A stretch of 64,000 nucleotides of DNA from assembly GCA_014281115.1 (NCBI GenBank), contig JACONQ010000016.1, positions 186,001 through 250,000 of the forward strand, in the 5' to 3' direction. The translations under genes and the position numbers were made by a program. This document shows, in pieces, positions 31,679 to 43,614 of the stretch; position 1 is the first letter of the stretch, and each line of letters begins with the position of its first letter. Under the pieces are notes generated by a model, which was not told where the DNA came from, made no database searches, and saw only the letters and a list, made by a program, of their open reading frames with translations. The stretch comes from Laburnicola sp. R22_1. Lineage: Eukaryota > Ascomycota > Dothideomycetes > Pleosporales > Didymosphaeriaceae.

Positions 31679-33823
31679 ATGAAACGTCGACGCTCTCCCG
31701 CTTCACGTTTCCTCCTCTTTACTATCTGGATTATTCCTGTTTTCGGATTTGGCACCATAAATGAGCCGGAAGTGGTGGGCCAGCATTGCGAGCATGAGCG
31801 TATCACCAGAGCTGCGTTTGCCTGCCCGCCGGGCAGGACGATATCAGATGGCCGGTGCTTTGAGGAGCTCACCCTCCACCAGCTAGCAGGCCGATCAGGA
31901 CCAGTTGGCCGTGTGGGCTGGGGCACGAATGGCGCGGTGGGCGCGCCAGATATGCTTGATCCCACGCCCGAGGGACCAGAAGCTCACTGCGACAACGCCG
32001 ACTTCCTCGACACTGATGCACACGAGCTAGGTTTTGTGTATCCGCGCTCGCGGGAGGAAGCTACTGCCCAGCTACAGGCTTGTACGAACCATCTACGCAT
32101 GAGGTTTGCCGAGGGCGTAGACGCCGCGAACAAAATGGTAGATGAAAAGGCTCGAATCATAATGCCGGAGGTAGACGTCTCGCGCTCGGACTGTCGCTTC
32201 TCGTTTCCGGAACTCCAGATGCACAGGTTTTCTAGGGGGAAGTGCTCGGCCCTCGAGGGGTTCGGAAGAGCTTTGCATGGCGTTCAAGATTTTTATGCGC
32301 ATAGCAACTGGGCCGACGATGCGGAGCCGCCGTTTGGACTGGCTAATCCCCCAGGATTGAAGCTCGATGAATATCCCCCGTTTCTGGACCTCCGCGCTGA
32401 GAACAACATCGCGGATCAGGTGCCTCGCGATCTTTCGACGGGCTGCTTTGGCGGTATCATGACCGATGGGCCTGAGGGCAAGGCAGGACATCCGCTGGAG
32501 CCCGGCTCCCTCGACTGCAAGGGACGCGTAACTCACTATACGCTCAACAAAGACAACGGTATCATCGACGAAGTCAGCGGGAAGACTACGAAGCCCGGCC
32601 CTAATACTCCGCGCAGCGACCTTGGTGGCAACTTTGAGCGAGCTGTCAGTGCGGCCATCAAAGACTCTCGCCGACAGTGGCAACATTTTCGAGAGCAGAT
32701 CCGCAGAACGCACGGCAAGGAAAGAGGGAACATCATCATCTGTGCGCTCGTACGCGACGAGCCTACAAAGGACTGCTACGGGCGCCGCGTCGCCATCTTA
32801 CAAGACGCGCTGCGGAACACGAGCCGCATTGCAGAAATGCAAATCCCCATCCAAGCATGGCTCTTGCAAGAAATCGAAGGCCACGCGCACGACGAAGGGC
32901 CAGGCGAGGGCGTGACGGCGCAGAACTCGACGAAAAGCAGGGGTTCGAGCGGCGAGCTGGAGGACGAGGACGAAGAGGACAGAGATGACCAGGGCAATGT
33001 GTTGGGGATTCTGCACCCCGCGCACGAGGATGGTCTGGACGTGGGCGTCGCGTTCAGAGCTCTCCGCCAGAATGCCACCGTCTTCCCGACGAACAAAACG
33101 GCCATCATAGCTCTGACAAGAACACGCAACCTGCGCCTCGACGAACAGATTGCTCACATATGGCATGCGGGCGACGACGGGATACGCGTCCACTTCGGCC
33201 TCCTCCCCCCGCCAGCACGCTCCACCCCAGGAACCTTAGCAGAAACTCAACCCAGCACCGCGGCACATGACCCCCTCGCCGCCAGAGAAGAAGAAGACCT
33301 CATCACCGCCATCCTCCGCACAGGCGGTACCTACAGCACCCTCCACAACGAAGCCGCCGTCCCCAGCTTCCTCTCCCACATCGTCTCCCGCGGCCTCACG
33401 CACTACGACAACGCGCGCGACACGGCGATGCTCCTGCCCCCCGGCCTCTCGATAAGCGACTACGTGACGCCGGCGTCGGAGCCGCGCCGCTTCTCCTTCG
33501 ACGCCTCCGAGTGGTCCAATGCCATTGTCGCCGTGTCGGCTACGACGCCGCGGTTGGCGCTGCACGTCGTCATGCGGCATGTGAGGAGGAATGCGGTCGT
33601 TGAGGAGCTGGATATTGGGCTCGGCGGGAATGCGACGTTTCGGGCGGAGTTGGGGATTGGGGATGTGCCGAGGACGGAGGCGTGGTTTGAGTTGGAGGTT
33701 AGTCATGTTGAGGGGGGTGGGTTGTTTGAGGTGGGGATTGAGAAGGAAGATGTTGTGGAGGTGCGGAGGGAGGATGGGAGAGAGGAGCAGATGGGGGTGG
33801 GGAGGGTGAGGGATGAGTTGTAG
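31679..33823 (+). CDS. CinY/HET-C-like secreted protein
   Basis: Intronless, 714 residues, with an N-terminal signal or anchor segment (FLLFTIWIIPVFGFG). After HCEHERITRAAF comes the conserved block LHGVQDFYAHSNWAD near residues 200-215, which matches the DFYAHSN signature of HET-C and CinY-type proteins. An acidic linker (about residues 415-440) separates it from a C-terminal beta-rich region of unknown type. HET-C proteins take part in heterokaryon incompatibility in Neurospora, but this protein is a distant relative and no such role is implied. Third-position GC is high, unlike the TA-rich blocks. Confidence 0.75.
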   Translation: MKRRRSPASRFLLFTIWIIPVFGFGTINEPEVVGQHCEHERITRAAFACPPGRTISDGRCFEELTLHQLAGRSGPVGRVGWGTNGAVGAPDMLDPTPEGPEAHCDNADFLDTDAHELGFVYPRSREEATAQLQACTNHLRMRFAEGVDAANKMVDEKARIIMPEVDVSRSDCRFSFPELQMHRFSRGKCSALEGFGRALHGVQDFYAHSNWADDAEPPFGLANPPGLKLDEYPPFLDLRAENNIADQVPRDLSTGCFGGIMTDGPEGKAGHPLEPGSLDCKGRVTHYTLNKDNGIIDEVSGKTTKPGPNTPRSDLGGNFERAVSAAIKDSRRQWQHFREQIRRTHGKERGNIIICALVRDEPTKDCYGRRVAILQDALRNTSRIAEMQIPIQAWLLQEIEGHAHDEGPGEGVTAQNSTKSRGSSGELEDEDEEDRDDQGNVLGILHPAHEDGLDVGVAFRALRQNATVFPTNKTAIIALTRTRNLRLDEQIAHIWHAGDDGIRVHFGLLPPPARSTPGTLAETQPSTAAHDPLAAREEEDLITAILRTGGTYSTLHNEAAVPSFLSHIVSRGLTHYDNARDTAMLLPPGLSISDYVTPASEPRRFSFDASEWSNAIVAVSATTPRLALHVVMRHVRRNAVVEELDIGLGGNATFRAELGIGDVPRTEAWFELEVSHVEGGGLFEVGIEKEDVVEVRREDGREEQMGVGRVRDEL

Positions 33824-34171
33824 GGACGTTTTTCTATGGGATTTATAGAGGATAGAATGGGGTTTTTTCGCGGGCGCGTTGTAGATGTGGGTTCTTGGGC
33901 CTTGGGGTGTGTTGTGTTGATATTGCTGCGTGTGTACCGGTACGTAGCTTGCATGCTTCATCGTTGCATTAGATATAGTACTCGTTGTACTTTTCGAATC
34001 TTTCAACCTCTTCCTGCACATAATAACAAGCAACCCACTCCCCAGCACCTCCGTTGAAAACACGCATGGCTGGATCTCCAAAAAGGGACAAACGACCGGG
34101 TATATCGCAAAGCCGACTCTTGAATCTTCTCCCAAACTCCAAAGCAAAACATCTTCCCAGGCAGCCCCACC

Positions 34172-34752
34172 CTACTCCCGCCACTCTTTACTACACTTGG
34201 TACACTGCAGCCCCATCAGCTCTACGCCCTGAACCCCACGCACGCACGAGATGATGGAGACCATACCTTGTAAAACGCCGTCATCGGCTCGTCCGCAGAC
34301 CGAATCTGCAACTGATACCAATACGCCTCGAAATTCCTACACTTTTCGTTCGGACATTGGACTACCACCCCCAAAAATATTAGCCTCTTTCTTTTGCTCC
34401 ACTTCCCCTCCACCACCACCGGTAACAAAACCAAATCACCGTCCTTGGGCAGTACATAAACACAAGCATACCTTCCGTCTTGTCGACATTATCCCAGGCG
34501 CCCTCGCCGCCGAGCGCGTCGTCGGGCTGCTTCGGCTTGACGGCTTTGCGCTCGAAGAGCTGGTATTTGAAGATGTGTTCGAAGGGGCAGGTGAGGCATT
34601 CGAGGCGGTTGCGGCCTTCGTAGGCGGCGGTGGAGGGGTCGCCGGGCGTGACTTTGGAGATGCGGAGCATGTTGTGGCAGTTTGGGCAGACTGTTGTGGT
34701 GGGGGGTGTTAGGGAGGTGGGTCTGGATGGGTGGAGACTTACAGATTAGCAT
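34172..34752 (-). CDS. RPC11: RNA polymerase III subunit RPC11 (RPC10)
   Basis: Four exons (34752-34743, 34690-34472, 34361-34267, 34204-34172) give 118 residues, close to the ~110 of the family. After splicing the N-terminus is MLIFCPNCHNMLRISK, a zinc ribbon completed by CLTCPFE. The middle ERKAVKPKQPDDALGG and GAWDNVDKTE is diagnostic for RPC11, and the C-terminal TFIIS-like ribbon has CPNEKC, QIRSADEPMTAFYK and CTKC. The acidic hairpin RSADE is intact. The subunit drives RNA cleavage and termination by Pol III in the nucleus. It is divergent from the ankyrin gene. Confidence 0.93.
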
Positions 34753-35219
34753 GGTGGGCGGAGGGGAGGGGGAGATGTGTGGTGTTGAGCTGGGGAGATT
34801 GAGAGACTGATGTGGATGAGTGTGAGAGAGGGCCAAAAAGTTATGGCGGGACCCTGGCCTTGCCTTGAGCGAGAGCTAGCGACCGAAGAGGGAAAGTGCG
34901 GGGCTCACTCACATCTAGCGATTGATTCAGCCGAAGGGGGACCAACGTCGGAGAGGAACCATGTCGTAGCCGCTGTTTCGCATTTGCATCTTGTATACAT
35001 ACATACGTGGTTGGTCGGTCTGCTTCCACTATACGCCGCTCTCCCCTACTTCTCCTTGTTGTCTGCATGTAGCGTTCGCCCAAGCAGCCCACATTACGCC
35101 GCTACTCTCGCGCTCTCACCCTCACCCACCCCCGCCGCCCCTCCCGCATCCTGTATCCCACGCACCGCCGACCGCGTACGAGGCTCCAGGATCCGTTATA
35201 ACCCCAGACGACGCACAGA

Positions 35220-35956
35220 ATGGCTGACGAGGAGGTACGTAGCGACACGGCACGCACCGCCGAACCTCCCCTCCGGCGACAGCATCTAACCCCGCGGGCA
35301 GGGCGCTTCCCCTCGCGAGCTCATCCTCGAAGCATGCCGACGCAACAACACCTCCCTCCTCGAAGAGACGCTCCGCGATCTCGCAAAGGGCGCCAAAAAG
35401 GCCGGCAAGAAAGAAAAGGACTACGTGGCTGAGACGCTGAACCATGCCGCGGATGGAGTGGGGAATGGCTGTTTACATGTTGCGGCTACGTATGGGAGCT
35501 GTGCGTGCATTTCTTTCTTTCTTTTTATACGCTTACTTGTTGCACAACGCTTTGGCGCGTTCCTTCTTTGGGATGGGATTTAGGGATAGCAGTGCTAATG
35601 GTGATTTCGCAGATGATGTGCTGGACGTGCTTCTTGACCAAGAGGGCGTCGAGATCGACAACGTCGACCGCATGGAGCAGGACACGCCGCTTCACAAGGC
35701 GGTTCGCTACGTCAACTCGCTCGATAAATCCGACTGGGAGGCAGCAGGGCACCCGATCGTTGACATCCTCCTCGATGCCGGCTGCGACCCTAGGATACGG
35801 AACAAGGCGAAGCTGAAGCCCATGGAGTTGGTGGACCCACGGAATACGGTGCTGAGAAGCGAGTTGCAAAAGGCAGAGTACGCAATGCAGGCTGGCGGCG
35901 ATGTCATTGTTGAAGATGATGATGGGCCGACTGGGAGCGCGAGCGATAGCGACTGA
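35220..35956 (+). CDS. Ankyrin-repeat protein
   Basis: Three exons (35220-35234, 35302-35500, 35613-35956) give 185 residues. Exon 1 encodes only MADEE. Ankyrin-type helices are recognisable in NGCLHVAATYGS, DTPLHKAVRYVN and ILLDAGCDPRIRNKAKLKPMELV, giving about three repeats. The C-terminus is acidic (VEDDDGPTGSASDSD). It resembles small nucleo-cytoplasmic ankyrin proteins such as yeast Yar1 in size and acidic tail, but I do not assign that identity. Confidence 0.85.
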
Positions 35957-36309
35957 GGCGATATGTATGCATGGGTTAGGATAGTAGCATTGGAGTGGCA
36001 GCAAGGTTGGGCTGTCGCCATTCTTCATTCGTCATGATAGATACTCGGAGCTGCGCAGGGTGTGGCGCAGTCGCATGCTATGTGCAGGTCTCGTCTTGTA
36101 TGGAAACCAATCCTCCGAGCTCATTATCGTGCCAGGGGGGTAGCAAACCGTTCCCTTCCTCTCGCGCACGCCATGCTCGCTTGCATATTTCTATCGCCCC
36201 GCGCATCCACCGTCCACACTCCATTCGCGCTCCAAATCGAATGGCGCCTCTCCCTCGAATATCCTCAACCCATGTATACCAATTCCAATTTCAATCCCAC
36301 CCTACCCTA

Positions 36310-36623
36310 TCAATCATCCTGCTACAACACCCGTCAGCAAACTCCCCACCCACCCACCACAACACACGCCCGCAACTTACCTTCGGCGGCGGTCCCACGG
36401 GCTGAATCATGCGCTCCAGCAACTGCACTCTCGTCTTCTCGCGCGGCTGGCCCAGCCCGATGCTCATGTACTGCAGCAGCGGCGGGTGGCCGATGTAGGA
36501 GCTCAGCGAGTCGCGCGCCATGTTGGAGGTCCATTCGTGCTTGGAGGTGTCGGCGGAGCCGATGCCGATGTAGCGCGCTTGGAGGGCTTCGAGTTGTTGT
36601 TGGGCGCGGAGTTTGTCGGCCAT
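36310..36623 (-). CDS. SF3B5: Splicing factor 3b subunit 5 (SF3b10)
   Basis: Two exons (36623-36381 and 36318-36310) give 83 residues. MADKLRAQQQLEALQARYIG, KHEWTSNMARDS, YIGHPPLLQYM and LLERMIQPVGPPP align along the whole of SF3b10/Ysf3. Exon 2 contributes only two Asp and the stop. The protein is a core part of the U2 snRNP SF3b complex, nuclear and housekeeping. It is divergent from the downstream coiled-coil gene across 266 bp. Confidence 0.93.
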
Positions 36624-36889
36624 GGTTGTTGGTGGAGGGTAAGGGAGGGGTAGGGAGGGGTGGTGAGGGAGTCAGAGAATCAGAGCGTGGGGTTGGAGGT
36701 GTGGAGGGGTTTGTTTTGGAGAGATGCGCCTGCGGCGGTGATGGAGCGGAGGTAGGTTAGTCAGCAGCAGTGCCATCTCGAAGACGAAGAATTTCAGTTT
36801 CACACACCACATCGGCACATCCCACGATCCCACGCATCGCATCGCATTCCTTTCCAACGCAAACCGTCATTCCATCCATCCATTCAAAC

Positions 36890-37525
36890 ATGGCCCAACA
36901 AGAAGACACCCTCATGCCCAACGCGCCGCTCACACCCGACCAAGACCAAGACGCAGACCAAGACGCAGACGGCTCCGGCTCCGCCGACGACTCCCTCGCC
37001 CACTCACGCGACGCCTCCCCCCCCGCCGCCCCTGTAATCGACTACTCCCCCGCCTCCGTCCCCTACAACGAAGCCTTCGAAAACAGCCTCATGGCCGCCA
37101 TCCTCAGCCCGCCGTCGCCCCTCCCCCCACGCACCCCGCTCCCCACCGTCCCCAACATAAACCCCACCACGCTGCCGCTCCCGCTCGCCTCGCCGCTGCG
37201 CACGTACGCGTCGCCCATCCCCGGGGTGCTCCTGACGCACGCGAATGGGTATCATACTGGGGGGCCGGGGCCGAATGCTGCGACGGTGGAGGCGTTTGCG
37301 CGGCGGTTTATCGAGGAGGAGGGGGTGGTGGATGGGGAGGGGTTGGAGAGGGCGGTGAGGAGGGCGATTAGTGAGCGGGTGGAGAGTGTGAGGGAGAGGA
37401 TGAGGGCGAGGGAGGAGGCGGTGGGGAGGAATAGGGGGGTCGAGAGGGAGTTGGAGGATTTGAGGGTGCAGAGGGTTATGGAGGTTAGTGTGCAGGAGAA
37501 GTTGAAGGCGGGGATGAAGAGGTGA
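36890..37525 (+). CDS. Hypothetical coiled-coil protein
   Basis: Intronless, 211 residues, not recognised. The first ~100 residues are disordered, acidic then Pro-rich (DQDQDADQDADGSG, PPSPLPPRTPLP). From about residue 130 a charged helical region (AVRRAISERVESVRERMRAREE ... VQEKLKAG) is predicted coiled coil. The start follows the divergent promoter shared with SF3B5. Third positions switch from C-rich to G-rich half way along, matching the change to a Glu/Arg/Val-rich sequence. Confidence 0.7.
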   Translation: MAQQEDTLMPNAPLTPDQDQDADQDADGSGSADDSLAHSRDASPPAAPVIDYSPASVPYNEAFENSLMAAILSPPSPLPPRTPLPTVPNINPTTLPLPLASPLRTYASPIPGVLLTHANGYHTGGPGPNAATVEAFARRFIEEEGVVDGEGLERAVRRAISERVESVRERMRAREEAVGRNRGVERELEDLRVQRVMEVSVQEKLKAGMKR

Positions 37526-38554
37526 GGGGTTGTGGGTCTTAGTGGGTTGAGTTTTTGCGGGGCAGATTGAAGAGGAGGGTCGTTGCTGGTGTGATGGATA
37601 GATTGATAGATGGGGTTCTGATTTTCCGTTTGATGTTCGGTCGCGACGCAGACGTACGATGCTTTAGAAGGACGCTGTTATTGGGACACGAAATCGCGGA
37701 TTCGCAAGGCTCTTTCTGCTGAGAAGCAAAGGTAAACAGTCCGTGTACCTTGGTATGTACTCCGCTAATCTATCTCAGATGTCGTCTGTCGCCAGTTATG
37801 ATTCTGTATGAAGAACAAGTACGCAGCAAAGGTCAAGAGCAGATGAGACACGGAGGAATGCATATACAACACCGCGATGGGAGATATCTGGATCATTCGA
37901 CGACCTAGACGCGTCGCCACTACCCGTCGACCGAGCGGGAGCAAAATATACAATGGTCTAAAACGCGTATATATGAGCAAGAGTAGATTCGGCGGGGTAG
38001 TGGTACTGTGAGTAGCATTTTGCGTTGGAAGTTTTGTCCATCTCTTGTGTTGTGGTGGTGAGAGATAGTACAGCGTTGGGCGAGTTTATGCGAGGATGGA
38101 CATAGATGGCGATGCGCGTGCAAGACCATGCGTGAAGGTCTCGTGAGGACAGTAGAAGGTTTCCAGGGTTGTTTGCATCGGTGATGGTCGATCGATGGCT
38201 GTCTAAAAGAGGCAAGGACGAGCGGGAGCTCTGGCCAACTGGCCAACTGGCCAACCAGCGTCATTCCTGCCCGCATATCTCTGGACCCTGCAGCAGCAAT
38301 CATCTGCCTGCGGCCGCGCCACCGATACAGTTCGAAAGAGGCGCATCTTGCTTTTGTTCTGCCACTATAGTATGGCCTGCCTCTTCGAGTGACGTTTCCT
38401 CTGTCTGCTGCACGTTCTACAGACTCTTGACATTGGTCTACTCGCGTCCTCACCGGAACAAGCTGATGAGCAAACATATCAACCGTACAGCACACAAGGA
38501 TAAGCCTTCTTCGCCTTCACCCCTCCGCGTCAAAAGAACAGTGCCCTCACCATC
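37526..38554. other. Intergenic region
   Basis: No supported gene over about 1 kb; ORFs on both strands here lack domains. Confidence 0.4.
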
Positions 38555-40483
38555 ATGCTTGGACGCCTTGCATGGCGAGGCTTCAGCTTCGCGTACGGGC
38601 TTGCTAATCTGGTTGCCATCGTTGCGTTGGCAGCCATCCGAGACAAAGCCTTCTTCCACCGGCCTAGCGAGGAGGAAAAGAGGGAATTGCGCATTGGTAT
38701 GTTTGAGCGCTTTGGATGTGTCCAAGGCTGATGCTGTGCAGCGCAGAAACAGTGTTGGAGCCTTGAGCTGAGTCCTATTCCGGGCTTTTCGCATCAGTTC
38801 TTCACGCTTCGGGGCGGCGTCAAGCTTCATTATGTAGGTTGGTTGGTTCGGGCTGCGTCAATCGTGGGGATATGGATGCTAATCGCCTATGATCTTTGCA
38901 GGTTGTCAAAACGGAACCTCTTACCAGAGAGGCTGGGAAGTCTGCTCATGCGGGTCCGCAGAATGTCGCTATCTTCATACATGGTGCGTCTCCTGGTATT
39001 GGCTCTGCTCATAGGACCTGATAACCCGCAGGCTTCCCCGATTCATTCCTCCTCTGGAAGAACCTGCTCAGCGCGTCTTCTCTCGACGCTCACATCCTCA
39101 TCGCCGTCGATCTCCCCGGCTACGGCGGGAGCGACAACGTGCGAAACTACAGCGCGAACGAGGTCTTGGAGGCCATGGCAGAGTTCATACTCGGCATGCG
39201 AGAGAAGTATCTGAAGGAGGAGGCGAAGGTGGTCGTTGTCAGTCATGACTGGGGTGCCATCATTGCCGCGCGACTTGCGTCTGAGGCGCCTCAGTTGGCT
39301 GATCACTGGGTCATTGCAAGCGCCTTGATTGTACGTCGCTTGGTCTGTTCTGGGTGGACGGTGCTGACAGCAGAGCAGCCAGAGCTCGCGTATTCCAACG
39401 TCTCTACCAAGGTCGCTTCCGCGAAGCAGATGCTCCACACGTACCTCCGCCAGCCGCTACGCGTCTTCAATAGCCAGCACGTCTCCCTGCTGAAGAACGC
39501 GGTGAATACTCTCAGGCCTGTACTGAGCCAGTTTCGGCGCTCCTTCTACATCTGTAAGTTTCGTCGGTAGTCAACACCTGCCATCTCCATCCGAAACCCG
39601 CGCTGTGTCCACATGCTCCAGCAGTCTCGCGCACTACCGCAGTACCTCCCTCCCCAAAGCCACAGGCATAATTCTCCCCACCCCTCCCCAGACCCCACTA
39701 ACGCCCTTCCTCCCAGTCATCTTCAACCTCCCCACCCCACTCTCCACCTTCTACGCCACCTTCGGCACCTACTGGTTCCTCCGGCTCCTCCACCAAGTGG
39801 CCCACAATCTTCTCCCCTCCCCGCACAGCTTCTACCTCCGCCTCGCCCCCAAAGAAGCCGCCTCCGCCCTCGCCATGTCCCTCGGCCCCAGCGCCCCTCA
39901 GCTTGCTGAGAACAACGACGACGACAGCAACAACGTCGCTTCATCATGCTACCCTTCCGCCCTCCGCGCCAGACTCGCAGACGGCGGCATGGCGCAGAAA
40001 ATCCGCATATACCGCGAGTCCCTCTTCCTCGGGGCGTGGGAGAAGTCGCTCGAGACGGTCGTCGTGCTGTCTGAGCTATCTACCGATACGAAGCGCGGAT
40101 CTGCTGGGTCAGGTTCAGGCGCAGGCTTCTTATTCGACGATTACGGCCCGCGCGGGGCGCTGAGAGCGCCCGCGACGGTGGTGTATGGCGGGGGGGATGT
40201 GGCGTTTGAGAAGATGGTGGCGTTGGATGGGGTGGGGGAGTATTTGGCGAAGGGGAGTGCGGTGGTGGTTTTGGAGGGCGCGGGGCATTGGTTGCCGCTT
40301 GAGAGGGAGGGGGGTGAGGTTTTGAGGAGGGTGGTTGGGTGGGCGGTTGGTGGGGGGGAGGGGAGTGTGCTGAGGGAGTGGTTGGTGGGGGTGAGGGGGT
40401 GGAGGTTTGGGTGGAGAGGTAGAGTGGGTAAGGCGTGTGGGTGTGAGGCGTTGGTTGGTTGTGTGATGGGAGTCATTTTTTGA
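38555..40483 (+). CDS. Epoxide-hydrolase-like alpha/beta-hydrolase
   Basis: Six exons (38555-38696, 38742-38833, 38902-38983, 39032-39330, 39379-39553, 39717-40483) give 518 residues with consistent phases. The N-terminal hydrophobic segment (FAYGLANLVAIVALAAI) suggests a membrane anchor. Core motifs are HGFPDSFLLWKN (oxyanion HGxP), DLPGYGGSDN, the nucleophile SHDWGA with Asp as in epoxide hydrolases, and a C-terminal GAGHWLPLE with the catalytic His. An insert (ENNDDDSNN, GSAGSGSGAGF) lengthens the cap region. It probably opens epoxides or hydrolyses esters of lipophilic compounds; the substrate is unknown. Confidence 0.82.
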
Positions 40484-41094
40484 ATTTCATGTACGATTGA
40501 TTTATGTCTTCTCGGGCTGCGTATACATGCTGCCCAAGTAGTGGCATCACACTACAGCGCGTAGGCGAGGCGCGCTGCTCTCTCTCTCTCTCTCTCCCGG
40601 TGGCCGCGACCGCCGCGACCGCAGGTCCGCAGCAGCAGCAAACTCACGCGCAGAAAGAACTACTTGGCGCAACGCATTGGAATAGTCATCCCGACGCATA
40701 CAGGTCCACCCATCTTACGTAGGTATAAATTAATAAGTGCGCTGTTCTTTTTATAGTGCGGGCGACGATGGTAGAGTAGAAGGTTAGTTAGTTAGTGTGG
40801 CGGGGCGGGCGCAGATGGGCGCGTGCTAAGTGTGTGTGCGTATAGGGAAGTGCGGACGTGGGGACGAAGGAACGGTGGGTGGATGGATGGATGGGTGAAG
40901 AGCGGAAGGGTTGCATGACAAGGCAAGGCAAGGCAAGGCATGGTTGAATGAACGAATGAATGAAGAGCAAGAGCAAGTAGGCAAGAAGCACGATGTTGTG
41001 CGGCCAAGTTTGGATTGAAGTGTAAACATCACTACCAAGGCATCCAAGCCATGTTCAACCATTGACCATCAATAAAACCATCCACCAGACCAAC

Positions 41095-41222
41095 AGCGCG
41101 ACCATGCAACCAAGTAAGCAACCAAGCAACCATGTAACCAAGCAACCAAGCAACCATGTAAACAAGCAACCAAGTAACCAACCAAGCAAGAAACCAAGCA
41201 AGCAACCAAGTAACCATAACCA
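41095..41222. repeat. AACCAAGC-type minisatellite
   Basis: Tandem variants of AACCAAGC and AACCATGT over about 130 bp. The Trp/Leu-rich minus-strand and Asn/Lys/Pro/Ser-rich plus-strand ORFs here are products of the repeat. Confidence 0.85.
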
Positions 41223-41517
41223 GCAGCAGACCAACAGGCCAACCATTCAACACTCCGTCAATATTTTGCTGCTGATGACAGGCCAGAGCGCGAGTGACAC
41301 TGCCATCAACACATCCATCCAACCGCCATACCAGACCTGTTGGATCATGCTGTTCCACCTCTTCACCACTCCAAGCCCGAGGGACCCTGTGGCCTTGAAC
41401 CACACCCTGTACCAATGTCGAAATGCAATCCATGACTTTGCAGAACTTGAGCCAGCGCTGACCCTTTCCGTAGAAAGAGGGCGCCCAGGAAACAATATCC
41501 TGCCGGTGCTATGTCGA

Positions 41518-41757
41518 TGAGGTCGATGTGAGGTGAGGTGAAGTTGATGTGAGATGATGTCGACATGAAGTGATGTTGACATGAGATGATGCCAACATAA
41601 GATGAGGTTGGCATGAGATGAAGTCGACATGAGGATGGGTCGACAAGAGAATGAGGTCGACATGAAGTGAAGTCGACATGAGGATGGGTCGGCAAGAGGA
41701 TGAGGTCGACATGAGATGAAGTCGACATGAGGTGAGGTCGACATCAAGTGATGAAGT
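41518..41757. repeat. GTCGACATGAGATGA-type minisatellite
   Basis: About 240 bp of imperfect 15-17 bp units built on TCGACATGAGATGAAG. Minus-strand reading gives a repetitive HVDLISCRL-like peptide in more than one frame, which argues for a non-coding minisatellite. Confidence 0.85.
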
Positions 41758-43614
41758 GTCGCCAAGGTCGATGCCAAGAGGGTGAAGGCAAAGGAGAAGG
41801 CACCATGCCCAAGACAAAAGCCGAAGACATAGTTGTGGAAGAAAGACCCAGAAGAAGAGACATAGGGTGGGCCAAGCCCAAACTTGAAATCCGAATGGAG
41901 AGAGAAGAGTTGGGTGGTGGGGGGACGGAGGGGTTTATATACGAGGGGCGGGCGCGCACGGATCACAGCTGCCGCTCGCTTAGCTGCCTGGATTTGGCTA
42001 GAGTTGTGATCTGGAGGTGCTGCTGGTAGTCTTAGCGTGGGAGGGCAGCTGGGTGGGGTACGCTGGCGGAGGTGAATGCTCTAGAGGGGCGCTGATAGGC
42101 TAGCGTGGCTGGGACGGCCAGGCGGCAACGGCTGCCATGACGATTGTGGTCAGTGCTCAGGGAACTTCATTATCGTGCCAGGTACGCTAGAAGCTTCTAG
42201 GCTGGGGGTTGTTGTTGGCTGACGGACTGGGTTGAAGGGCCGGATGCCTCAGCTCCAGCTCTTCGGGCACGGCTCGCACGTCGAGGGATCTTTAGATACA
42301 GAGAGTCTCCGGAGCTGACGCATTGCTGAATGACTGACTGGAGAACGTGGACTATTCCTGGCCTTGTACGCATCTACCTAGGTAGCTGCCGTCGCGGAGA
42401 CTCCCCAATCGCCTGAAAGTCAAGACGACCTCAGCTCTGGGCTTCTCACCTTCCGCGGCCTAGCCACACTCAATGCTATAGACGTCAACGCCGTAGACTT
42501 AACAGACAATCAAAAGTACATCTTACTACCCTTATCTATGCCATCGGGCTTCACCACGTCCACCATGATGGCCACCTCCGCTTTCGCTTCGCCGACCCCG
42601 TCGCCTCGTAGTTCGCCCGTGAACCGTTGTATCGAGTCACGCAGGAATTCATGCCATCTACGCACGCGGAGGGAATGACGAAGTTATCTTTGGCAGTCAT
42701 GGCCTTGCAGCACGCTCCGGGCTCGAAGGGATGGGAAGCGGATGATTAATCGGGTGTTTCCATGTCGAGGACGTTGTGGAGGCCTGCAAGAGTAACGACA
42801 ATATATGACGGTAGCAGTTGCGGTCCCCAATGACGCTTCCAGGAGCGCTTTGTAGCAGAGTCGCTTACGCGGGTACGCTGGCTTGTCAGGCTTTACATGC
42901 CGCCTATGAGCAAACCCATGCTTTACGAGAGCCTCTTCAAGCGCTCACACACGACGGACGGTTCCTCAAGCATTAGCCGCAGCGATATCACTTCTCCAAA
43001 TGACGACGTATACCGGGGACTCACCAAAGCTCGACGAGAAGCCAGTGATAGCCCGTGTTCCGGGTGAGGGTTGCGAGCCGCGAAGCGACTAGAAGAGTTC
43101 AATAGAGGAAATAAGAGGAAATGCCGTCCTTAGATGCTGCTGGAGGACGAGATTCACCCATGGAGTTGTCGGTATTGATGAGGAGGAGGATAAAAGCAGA
43201 TCTGTGGAAGGGGATCGCTTGACGAAAGTGGGTAGCGCTATTCGGGCGTGGTATATCATAGCATAGAGGAGTTTTGGGGAAGCATGTTGAAGAGGTTGAT
43301 GGGTAAGGGCTGGCGTGGGACCCGAGTAACTTAGTATCTCTCACCAGCTAGTGATGCTGCCTTTATGTGAAGTTATACGCCCATAGTAAGCACCTAGACC
43401 AGCGGTGAGCAGCTGGCAGATAGTGCTCTAGGCAGAGAAGCACGTGAGATTAAATAGGTTAGCAACGTAATTGTATTCAGATATATAAGTTATGTTAATG
43501 TTACTAGATTACCCTAAACACCCGTTGCCCCCCTTACAAGTAGTTTTTAAATCCGTCGAATTGTGTGTGAGACCTTTGGGAGGGCGGATATCAGTCCTTG
43601 GCTGCTATAGATTT

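Noticed and set aside
33236..34147. 303-codon minus-strand ORF
   Set aside because: Antisense to the strongly coding CinY-like gene; low-complexity Pro/His and Arg/Gly stretches; a shadow ORF.
41062..41966. Several long ORFs with repeated residues, one looking like transmembrane helices (WLLGW repeats)
   Set aside because: They translate minisatellite DNA in several frames on both strands.
42400..43070. Possible gene in the GC-balanced stretch right of the minisatellites
   Set aside because: Frames are short and broken, with no recognisable motif; I can only say it might be decayed coding DNA.
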